A DNA stretch of 64,000 nt, taken from Apostichopus japonicus. Lineage: Eukaryota > Echinodermata > Holothuroidea > Aspidochirotida > Stichopodidae. The translations under genes and the position numbers were made by a program. The DNA lies in assembly GCF_037975245.1 (NCBI RefSeq), contig NC_092582.1, forward strand, positions 5,715,001-5,779,000. The letters are read 5' to 3'. Shown here piece by piece: positions 41,801-53,800 of the stretch (the stretch's first letter is position 1; each line of letters begins with the position of its first letter). Below the pieces are notes generated by a model. It saw only the letters and a list, made by a program, of their open reading frames with translations, was not told the origin of the DNA and did no database searches.

Positions 41801-44800
41801 TGTCACTTTCCTGGCTAGCCTGTGTTAGGTCTCTTGAATAGTATCTTTCTTTCGGTCTTACCGATGTAGCTTGCAAAATTGTGTCATTTCCATCCATTGC
41901 AATAAATAAACAGGTTGTTTTCAGACGTTTCCTCCGTGGAATTGGGTAAAAAATGGGGAAGATACGAGTATATAGGTTACATTTGTTTAATGAGCATGAT
42001 GATAAGGGCGGTTGCAGTGATTTTATGGTAAATCGTTCGCGCCATAAGGGTAATAGAAAATAAATTTCTTTCTTTCAAGTGCCACAGCTTTTCTCCATTA
42101 AACCCACCTGGTCAGAGTGCATTTAGAATAAGAAACATTGAATCTGCTTTCGAAGTTTGTTTTCCGAAATTCATCAGCATGTATTCATCAGCACGAACTG
42201 TATTGAGACTTTTAAGCTCGATGCTTGTCTCCATAGTATTTGTATGATTATGGTAAGTAAGCAATTAAAATGGCTTTGAACTTTGAAAGGAGCCTAAAAA
42301 AAAAATTTGTAATCACATTTGTGGGGAACCACCAAAAGCTCACCAAATTACTCACAGTTGAAACTAGAATCCTTTGAGTATTATATAAGTGAAGGCGTGA
42401 AAATTGCTTATAAATTTATAAGCAAATAAACAACAAGTCATTGAGTGAGGTACTACCACAATATCCGGGATTTTCAACTTTTCTGACGATTGTTGGTATA
42501 TGTGACTCATTGAAGTTGTTTTCCTTTTCTATCGGTTAGCACCAGCTCTTGCCTGTATTAGACCTGGTACATTAGAAGAAGGAAAAACACTGCAATGTTA
42601 TTTTTCATTTTTTTTTTAATTTTTATTTCCAAGAATCTGCTATAAGGATTTGGCTGGTATTCAAGACAAGCATCTTATATGATAGACAAGTAGAGTTTGC
42701 AACTAAGCAAGTTTTGTTTGCCTACAGAAGTTTTCGCCTGTTTTTGTTTAGCTTTGAACAGTGTCAGTGGCAATATACGGACTGTAAACAAAAACTTTGT
42801 ATAACTTGGGGAGAGACTGCTTAGTCAACAAATGCCATAAAAAGAGAAGCAGTCATGACCTTTTTTCCCATGGTGTTGTTGAGCTCAAAAGTTGAGAAAA
42901 TCTTCAGCTGTGATTTTGAACTGACATCATATAGTCTGTAGAAGGACATTGATTTAGGTGTGTATAAAGTCAACTGTGCATGTCTGGATGACACCCTTCT
43001 ATAGGTAATGTGTGTATTGTGTAAACACAAGAAGACCGTCTTGAAATAGATTTAGAAACTGACTAATAGATTTCAGGCTAAGAAAAGCATCCCACCCCCA
43101 GTCATGTTGAACCAATATCTCGTAAGTTGTCATTCCAGACAACTCAGCGATTTAGTTAAAAATAGACCGCTTCAACACTGTTGATGTTGGGTACTGTAGT
43201 TTCTGAGGTCATGGTAGTGCAACAGTTATCAGATTACCGGTGTAAACTATGTGAATGTTCAGACAACAATAGGGCAACTGGTAGTGGGTGTTCTACTCTC
43301 AATCTATTCTGGTTTGAACCTATTTCCGTCTCACTAATTACACTGACGAACAAAGTATTATAAAGTTGAAAGGCGTAACGCTGGGGCATCAAAGTATTCC
43401 AATTCCTACGGTACCTTGATCATATAGCACCCATGAAAATGGAAGGTTTTAAGTTAGCCTATCCATCTCTTCTTGCCCCCACATTGTCCGTCTCCTCTTC
43501 CCCACTGCACCCTCTCTTCTCCTCTCTTCCCTTCTTTCACCCCTCTCGTTCTGCCTTCCCTCCTCTTTCCCTTCTCCCCTTCCTGTATGGTCAGTGTAAA
43601 CATAATCTCTTCCTCCCCCTCCCTTACCTCCCCCTCCACAACAATAAAGTGTATGGTCAGTGAAAACATAATCTCTCCCCCTCGTTATCCGGCTCCCTTA
43701 CCTCCCCCTCCCTTACCTCCCCCTTCACAACAAAAAAGTGTATGGTCAGTGAAAACATAATCTCTTCCCTTCTTTCTCCCCCTCCCTTACCTCCCCCACC
43801 ACAAAGAAAAAGTGTATGGTTAGGGAAAACGTAACCTCTTCCCCTCTTTATCCCGCTCCCTTACCTCCCATTCCTTACTTCCCCTCCCTTACCCCCCCCC
43901 CCTCCATAACGAAAAAGTGTTTGGTTAGTGAAAACAATAATCTTTCCCCCTCTTTATCACCCTCACTTACCTCCCCTTCTTTATCCCCCTCACTTACCTC
44001 CCCCTCCACAAAGAAAATGTGTATGGTTAGTGAAAACAACCTCTTCCCCTCTTTCTCCTCCTCCCTTACCTCCCCATCCCTTACCTCCCCCTCCAAAACA
44101 TAAAAGTGTTTGGTTAGTGAAAACATAATCTATCCCCCTCTTTATCCCGCTCCCTTACCTCCCCCTCCCTTACCTCCCCTCCCTTACCTCCCCTCCCTTA
44201 CCCCCCCTCCACAACATAAAAGTGTTTGGTTAGTGAAAACATAATCTCTCCCCCTCTTTATCACCCTCACTTACCTCCCCTTCTTTATCCCCCTCACTTA
44301 CGTCCCCCTCCACAAAGAAAATGTGTATGATTAGTGAAAACAACCTCTTCCCCTCTTTCTCCTCCTCCCTTACCTCCCCATCCCTTACCTCCCCCTCCAC
44401 AACATAAAAGTGTTTGGTTAGTGAAAACATAATCTATCCCCCTCTTTATCCCGCTCCCTTACCTCCCCCTCCCTTACCTCCTCCTCCACAACAAAAAAGG
44501 GTTTGGTTAATGAAAACATCTCTCCCCCCTCTTTATCCAGCTCCCTTACCTCCCCCATCCCTTACCTCACCCTCCACAATAAGAAAGTGTATGGTTAGTG
44601 AAAAAATAACCTCTCCCCCACTTTATTCAGCTTCCTTACCTCCCCTCCTCGAAGAAAAGTTTACAAGACAGTACCATGGTTTAATAGTGAGTTGCATTAT
44701 TTTTGTTTGCTATGCAAGTAACTTCTATCTATGTGGAAGTACTGTAAATTGACCACCATCATGAAACCACAATTGTTATAAATATGTTAATTTTGTTTCC

Positions 44801-47800
44801 CCTTTTCTACCATATTACCTCATTTGTCATGCTCAGACTCTTGAGTACAATAGAAGTGTAAAAGATTTAACAATAAAGTGAAGTAAAAGCTCTTTCGATG
44901 ATTGTGTTCAGAACCGATGGACTGTGCTTCCTACGGAATGAATCACTGTCTTTCATGTCAAAGTGTGCCAGCTCCAGATGTATTTGTAAACTACACTTCT
45001 ACAAAAAGATTTTTTTAACTTAGATCAATCAATCTGTTGAGTGCTTGGATAAAACATTCACTTCCTGATACTGTGGTGCCTTATTGTAATACGACCAACA
45101 TTGGCAGCTTCGTGTTAGATCGTACCACACTTGTGTGTGATTGACATCATCATGATAAATTTATACTCAGGCTTTCAATGTTTGCATATTCATGAGGCCT
45201 TGCTTCCAAGCCTTACATATTTATCCAGATCCCTTCATGCAAATATCCATAGCAAATGTTCTTATCTGTGAAGGATATAAGGGAAGGAAACTTATTCTTT
45301 TGTTTATGGAAATGTTTTTTTTTCTTAAATTTTGGATGTACACCCTTACAATTAAGAATAACTGTTGATAATTAATGAAATGTTTTAATTGGTATGTCAT
45401 TAAACTGTTACTGAAATATTTGGATGAGGTCATACTTCCACATAAGGTGATGAAAGCAAGATGACCAAATAAAGGTTTCCCAAAAGTGTGTGCATATGGG
45501 TCATTCCGTGCCAGATTGTGGCTGGCTGTTGCTGGACACTCTCCAAGAATTGCCATCCCTCTTTGCATGATCAGAGAGCATCATGACATACTCATATTCT
45601 GAAAACCTTCTGTTGAATTGCATCAAAAATTGGCCAATTTCTCAGACTTTGAAATCCTGTTATCGCTTTAGGATACTTGTTTCTTTTTCAGAGATTATTA
45701 TGTCCAGTTCAGACAATACATAATATTGATTACATTATCTAGTTTATCCAAGTTCAATTTTCATCAATTTTTCTACAACCAGTACATGTGCCCCAGGCAA
45801 ATACATCTTTGTCTGTTCATGCAGTGGAATATAGCATACCTGTAGGCCTGTGCATGGTTTATCTGTTCACAAATGCCCAGACCTCACGGAATGAGCCACT
45901 TGCTAAAAGGGTTATTCCGTGTCAAATCACGGACGGCTGTTGCTGGACCCGCTCCAAAAGTTACAACCCTCATTGTATGATTAGAGCACTATGAAATAAG
46001 TATCTAGTCTGATTTTTTTTGTTTTTTTCTTCTTTTTTTTTGGGTGTACTTTGATGTGCACATTTAAATTAATAAAACACTCTTTACATGTATATGTATT
46101 GATTTACATTCATTTTGTAGGTCTTTTCATTAATTGAATTAAACCAGTTAAGCAGACAGTACATTGCACAAATATTATTTGTTTTATGTGACATTGAAAT
46201 CTGCACATGACCTTGAAGTACATTATCCAGGCTATATAACATATACTTGGCCTTTTTGGAGACCAAAATAGATAATCCTGCAAGATTACTTGTGCTTTAA
46301 AGACTTGTACTCATTCCAAGGGGAATTCACCTTGTACTCACTAACAATCTTGCTCTGGTACTGAAAGCTTGACTTAGGAGGAGACTAAAGACAAAAGGAT
46401 GTAGAACTATTGTACATACATAGGAATAGCCCAATGGAAACTGTACAGAACATTGTTAATGCTAATGCTCCATTGAAGCTAACATAGTTTAAAGGGAGTG
46501 ACGACTGGCGCACAAAGAAATGCCTAATGCCGGTAGTCTAACCAATTTTCGAATAAGGTGTAACAGAAGTGTTAGACACCACCATCGATCCCAGAAAATA
46601 CACACACAGCTTGCTACCGTCGGTAATTAGACACTAGTGTGCAGTCAATACATGCAGCTACTGTCAATACCCACAACACAGTGTACATAGCAGCGATGGA
46701 CATCTCAAGTCTAGATAAAAGATAACAAGGTATCACATTTCATTACTGTAGGCATTTTGTAGCGACAAGCAGAAAACTTCACTTGCATGCAACTGAAAGT
46801 TTACTTTTGTCAGAGGGTGGCAAGCGGTTTGGGGCGAGTCCTCAATGCCTTTAAACCTACAAGGTTGTACAAAGTCCATAGTTATTTGTAAATTTATGAA
46901 AGGGAACTCAAATGTTCGTTGTTCTTGTATTGTTATATTTCTAAAGAACGACCGCTGAAGTGGAAACATGTTTTTAATGGTCAGTACAAAAGTCAAGAAT
47001 TTGGTTGAAAACTTCCCGTCTTTTCCTTGTTTTAGTTTTCTCACTGCTTCCACAACTACTTACCATTATCATTGACACGAAAGAGTGAGAGACATCACTT
47101 ACATTTAGGAGAGAAAGGTGGCAGTATATATATAAGTTGAGATGGTTGTTTATATTACTCTCAGGAAGCCTTTTCAGCTTTCGTTTTGACCAAAAATCTT
47201 TTTCTTTCTTTTTTATTTCAGTCTGTGGATGATTCAGAGGCATCTCATTGTAAGGTCTGCAAAACACCAGTGAGTATCTCAGTAAAGTTATCTTGATTTC
47301 ATTGGAAATGTCTGCTAACTGTAGATCAGAGTAAACCCAATGATGTTGTTGTAAAACTATACACGTCCTTGATGAGTAACTCAGAGTAAATTCTCTATGT
47401 TGAATTGCTCTGAGTATATTATCTTTGTGATCCCAACTTTTAGTGTGTTAATGTCAGTGGCTATAGCATTCTGAACTGTACACTGCATACATCGTGTCCG
47501 TATAGGATCTCATCCAGCACAGTGATCCCAATCTCTACTGTATTAAGTCGGGGATCAGACCTTTGGATCCCATATGAATAATTGCCAGCATTATACATTA
47601 ATATATCTTGTCTGTATAGGATCTCATCCAGCACAGTGATCCCAATCTCTATTGTATTAAGTCGGGGATCAAATCTTTGGATCCCATCTGAATAATTGAC
47701 AGCATTATACATCATATGTCTTGTCCATAGAGGATCTCATGCAGCATAGTGATCCCTTCTTGTGGTATGTTAATGTCAGGTGGATCTAATCATTAAATCC

Positions 47801-50800
47801 CCCTTGAGTAATGGCTATATAGCAGTACATTGGATATGTCCTCAATGATCTCATGACTGGTGGTGGATCAGTTAACCCTTAACCCTTTGGTTAGAGCTAC
47901 AGTAGGGATTTGGAGGTTGGATTAGGGTCAGAGTTCATCTTGAAGGTCTACAAGTACACTGACTTACTGTGTTTATATGCATGTACCAAATGACCTTGCT
48001 TGTATGTGCTCAATACTAACTCCTGTGATAGTTGTCTAAGTTGAGATTTCCAGAAAATTGGTGGTTGTTGCCAGTGGTATAGAAAGGGTCTTTCCCAAGT
48101 CTTGGGATGTCTTTAAGGGTGCTTGAGTTTCTTTGGTATCTTTGATACCCTGGATGTTATCCATCTGTACTTAAACAAGATTAATCAACGTTAACCTGTT
48201 GAAGAGTTCAATAGTGAGATGATCCTTCCTGTTCTGCAAGGTTTCCAAGAAAACATTTTCAAGCTATGGGAAGGGGAAAAACTTGTTATGTGTTTCAAAG
48301 TCTGTTTTTGTGGTTTATTTTGTGATACCAGTCAAAGTCCATCACAAACAGTTGTGCTGCAAAGTTTATTTTTACACAAAATGGAAATAACAAAACTATC
48401 AAATATCATCCGTCGCATTATCATTCATTTCGGACTTTGTTCACCCGGAAATTAATTGAATTAATTAATATTATAGTGATATATTCAGCTTCAGAGTTCA
48501 GTTGACATGACAAGATAACGATACCTGGTCTTAATTGATGGTGTAGTATCTCTGCGTAGGTTAGGTTCAGAGAGCTCTCATGTCTACGGGCAGGCCTAGA
48601 TCTATCCGTCTTCCAGACAGGTTATTAATTACCTATTTGAGTAGTATCCCCACTTTTCACTTCCGCGTCCAAGGACATTAACACTGTCAGCGTTTATACT
48701 GAATATCAAAAGGTCATTGGTCAGGAAATGAAAAAAGTTCATAAATGTTTTAATTTTAATTCCAAGAGAAGAGACTTTTTATAACTTGCTGGGGTCAACT
48801 TAATTTTTCACTTCCCAAGTTTTTCTATCGTTTTACATTTCTACTTCAAAATGACTGTATTTTTTCAGCATCACAAAGTGACTGGTCAATGAGACTAATA
48901 TGAAGAACAAAAAATTGCTTGGGTTCTCTTTGTACTTTCAGCAATTATAAACATAACAGTCACATGGTTGTCATGGTAACATACTCCTACAGTAAATACT
49001 TGGGCTTTTCTCATTTTCTGAGAAAATTTAGAGCAATATTCATACTTATAAGCAATTTGTTTTGCCAACACTTTTTTGCTGACAATGCACATTTTTAGGA
49101 ATAAAATGGATTTTGGTTTCATTCTTCCAAACCATGAACTATATACTAATTAACAAAAGAAGGTTGATGGCTTTGGGACCTAACCTTAAAAACAAAGAGT
49201 AAACTAAATGCTTTGTGTTTCTGTCACTTCTCTAACCAAAAGAAGTTACACTGTATACCCCTCCCCCTCAACCCCCTCCCCCTCCGTCTGGTCTGGAGTA
49301 GGCATTTTACATATCTCAGGTGTCCTACCAAAATTGCTTCATTGGCTTTAATACACAGTGAATTTGGCAGTTTTTCAAGGTTGCTACTAGGGCATACAGT
49401 ATATATAGAGCTATGGGAAGTCCAACCAACCAATTGTAATAGCTTATGGAGCCCTTACTTTACCATGATACATGCAAATTAAAGCCCACCTCATCACGAT
49501 TTTGAGCTAGTAGAGGTAAAAAAAAATTAGCATAGCACTTCCCAAAAAGTCAAAAAATTTACTTTGCTCTTCTGAAGGCTCTCTTAACCTGTTACCAGTT
49601 TTCTTATCAACTTTCCTCAAAATGGAAAAGTTTTAGCAGTACCGCACCCCGACCCCCCTGATTTCCGGACCAGGACTCCGTCCACTTGCTCCGCCTTCCA
49701 AATCTATATACAATCAGGTATGTTACTCTATTTTTGGGGTCACCAGGGTCAAATTGCGAAAATCTTGTAAACACGATATCTCAAGAAGGGAAGGTCAGAT
49801 CAATTCATTTGAATGTGTAGATGTACTACATTGAGTACAAGAAGTCTATTGTTTTTGGTGGAGGTCAAAGGTCATTTGGGGTCACCAGGGGTCAAATTGT
49901 GAAAACCTCGTAAACATGTTATCTCAAGAAGGGTATCATAGGCAGACCTCATATTTGGTGTGTAGAAGAACCACTTTGTGTAAAAGTAGCCTATTGTTTT
50001 TGGTGGAGGGCAATGGTCATTTGGGGTCATGATAGGTCAAAACGTGAAACCGTTGTAAACATGTACACCCACACTATACATTACATCAGATTCATGAATT
50101 AAACTGCTCATGTGACATCATCGAAACCACAATGCATTTTTGCATTCTGGTTGGTGTGGTTATCCTTCCTTGTGAAATATTCCAAAAATCAACTTTTTTA
50201 AATTGAAATTATTGAATATAATTGCATATACTATTTAAGCATATTGAATGACGCCTTATACAAGAATATCCACAGTTTTCATCTCCAACTGTTCGTCTCC
50301 TTTGAGCGATACAGCTAGTTTCCGGGTTTCTCCAGAATTGAACGCCTCTTAAAACTTTGACCTGCAACAGTCACCTACCCTATCAGATCCTCCTCGATAA
50401 TTCTGTATCATATTGTACACTTTTCTGCCATATTCAATCTCTGATACCTTGAAAGTAAACACACTTGGAAGGGAAAAGGTTCACATGTATCTTTGTAGTC
50501 CCCCCCCCCCCTTCAAAAAAAAAAAGATTTATTAATCCATTCAAGGGGTTATCTACTATTTCAATTTATTCATAATTTATGAAAAAACCAACTCATAAGT
50601 TATTAAAACTATTTCCTCGTATAAACTTATGGCACTCAAACTTTGTTTTCATATCTGAGAACTGTTTTTCTGCCACGGGTGTTTCAAGGAAAATTGCATA
50701 AATTCATTCTTGGTTGTGGTTGTCTTTAGGTAAATAATTTCACTAATATTCAAAGGGGTTTTTTTTTTGTGTGGTTTTTCTTTCAAGGAATGGATGCTAT

Positions 50801-53800
50801 ATGGCATTCAGTTGGGAAAGGTTATAAGATAAGAACATTGAGATAAAATGAGTTTAACGTAAGTCTGTAAATTAAACTGTCATTGCATAATTTATACACT
50901 TAAGGTTGGAATATAGAATAAAAGCTTCAGTTTCATATCCTACTCCATTCCCACCCCCCCCCCCCCTCCTCACTACATCTTCTAAGTTGGGATAATGATT
51001 AAATATATGAAGCAACCTGCTGGCTTTTAGTTACATCAGTTTGTATGAAAAATGAATAGTAAGCACTTTAAAATGGTCACATATCCCGCCAATCCCCGTC
51101 CACACCCCTGTACTTCTTCACAGTCGTAGGCACTTCAAAGTAGGCACATATCCTTCCAATCCCTGTCCCCACCCCGATACTTCAGTCCCAATTGTAAGCA
51201 CTCCAAAATGGTCACATATCCCGCCAATCCCCGTCCACACCCCTGTACTTCTTCACAGTCGTAGGCACTTCAAAGTAGGCACATATCCTTCCAATCCCTG
51301 TCCCCACCCCGATACTTCAGTCCCAATTGTAAGCACTCCAAAATGGTCACATATCCCACCAATCCCAGTCTCCACCCCCCTGTTCTTCCTTCACAGTAGT
51401 AGGCACTTCAAAATAGGCACATATCCCGCCAATCCCATTTCCCACACCTTGTACTTCATTCCCAGTCGTAGGGTTCAATAATAGTTTAAGTATGATCAAT
51501 GAAGTCAATTGGTCGCTTGTAATAACACTTAACAAAGGCAACTGAAATGGTTGTTTTTACTGTATGTTTGTCATGGAATACTATATGAGGATTTCTACAG
51601 TGTAGTTGTACCTAAGTTGCAAAAATTCATATAGTTCATGCTGGTCCAAGAATAGTTACTTAGAGCTTGATGTGAAGTTGAGATTAAAGTTTGCCAGCCA
51701 ACTTTTGCCAACATGAATCCCAACCTTTCATAAGCAGAAAGTAAGAAATGCTTTTATATTAACATGCAACAGGTGCATTTGAAGCAATGAGGCGTAGCAA
51801 TCAGGAAGTCCCAGGTTTGATACCCAACCGGGTCATAGTAAGGTGGGTTGTTCATCCAAGGATAATCTATGGTTTCCCATCTGAAATGAAATTCAAAGTT
51901 AAAAAGATTCCAAATTTGAGTTAAAATGTTGAATTGGAAGCCACCAGACGTGTAAGTTGTAATCCATAAGACCTTGCGGTCTTCTCCCATATTTTGTAGT
52001 CGCTTAAGCGTCGTAAAAATAGCTGCTGATCATTATAAAGATAATTATTATTAAAGAACCTCTTATCAGATATTTTGTAGTTTGTATCACCGGGTCCAAG
52101 CTACCTTATAAAAGTTTAACAAAGCCCCAAATTCTCATCCATCTAAAAACCCATTCTGTATTGTCAACAGATACAATTATTAAAGACTTTATACGTATGT
52201 TATGAAAATAGGTTGATTGAAATACTAGAGAGTCTCAGATCATGAGGAGAACCAGTCATCGCCTAGTTTTACCATTTTCTTTCTCTATAAAAGGCCTCAA
52301 AGATCTATCAGACTATGGCAGATGAATGTCAGAGGTGGACATTTTATGGAACACGACCTAAATGTAGTGTAGATGTACAGTATGCATGCTTTAGTCTAAG
52401 ATATAGCTTTTAGGTCAAAATAATTTGCAAAAAGTTGTAAAATGATCAAAAAAGTGGGTATTAAATGTCAATTGTATCCCTACAGGTTGGTGGATGTAAA
52501 GATGGTGGCATATATTGCCCTGAATGAACTCAACTATAGTGACCTAGTTTTGATAGTCTTCACTACCCCATCTAGGCAAACAACGGACCGCTGTGTACTG
52601 AATGACTGATGAGTACACACAATCACTGTTTCTGTTAATTGTCTTACGCACATGTGCGCCGCCTGACCATCCATGTTACAACCGTCCAGTGGGTGGGGTT
52701 CAGTCTTGTGAAGCCACACCAACACTGCCCGACTATGTATGATGTTCCATGTTACAACAGTCCATGGGCGGGATTCAGTCTTGTGAAGCCACACCCACAC
52801 TGCCCTACTAAGTATGATGTTCCATGTTACAATGGTCCAGTGGGTGGGCTTCAGTCTTGTGAAGCCACACCCACACTGCCCTACTATGTATGATGTTCCA
52901 TGTTACAACGGTCCAGTGGGTGGGATTCAGTCTTGTGAAGCCACACCAACACTGCCCTACTATGTATGATGTTCCATGTTACAATGGTCCAGTGGGTGGG
53001 GTTCAGTCTTGTGAAGCCATACCCCTTACTGCCCAACTGTATTATGTTCCATGTTACAATGGTCCAGTGGGTGGGGTTCAGTCTTGTGAAGCCACACCCA
53101 CACTGCCCTACTAAGTATGATGTTCCATGTTACAATGGTCCAGTGGGTGGGCTTCAGTCTTGTGAAGCCACACCCACACTGCCCGACTATGTATGATGTT
53201 CCATGTTACAATGGTCCAGTGGGTGGTGTTCAGTCTTGTGAAGCCACACCCACACTGCCCGACTATGTATGATGTTCCATGTTACAACGGTCCAGTGGGT
53301 GGGATTCAGTCTTGTGAAGCCACACCCACACTGCCCTACTAAGTATGATGTTCCATGTTACAATGGTCCAGTGGGTGGGCTTCAGTCTTGTGAAGCCACA
53401 CCCACACTGCCCGACTATGTATGATGTTCCATGTTACAATGGTCCAGTGGGTGGTGTTCAGTCTTGTGAAGCCACACCCACACTGCCCGACTATGTATGA
53501 TGTTCCATGTTACAACGGTCCAGTGGGTGGGATTCAGTCTTGTGAAGCCACACCCACACTGCCCTACTATGTATGATGTTCCATGTTACAATGGTCCAGT
53601 GGATGGGGTTCAGTCTTGTGTAGCCACACCCCTTACTGCCCAACTATGTATGATGTTCCATGTTACAATGGTCCAGTGGGTGGGGTTCAGTCTTGTGAAG
53701 CCACACCCCTTACTGCCCAACTATGTATGATGTTCCATGTTACAATGGTCCAGTGGGTGGGCTTCAGTCTTGTGAAGCCACACCCACACTGCCCTACTAT

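Larger units (their letters stand above)
36534..47221 (+). other. Intron 9 (10.7 kb, splits RING-CH)
   Basis: Holds MITE copies B, C and D, a (TA)n tract at 36694-36730, a G15 run at 39346-39360, family R1 material at 39640-40200 and the CT-rich array at 43455-44660. 41035-43450 shows nothing recognised. Confidence 0.8.

Noticed and set aside
43433-44752. Proline/serine-rich open frames on plus and Glu/Gly-rich ones on minus
   Set aside because: Translations of the CT-rich minisatellite in all frames.
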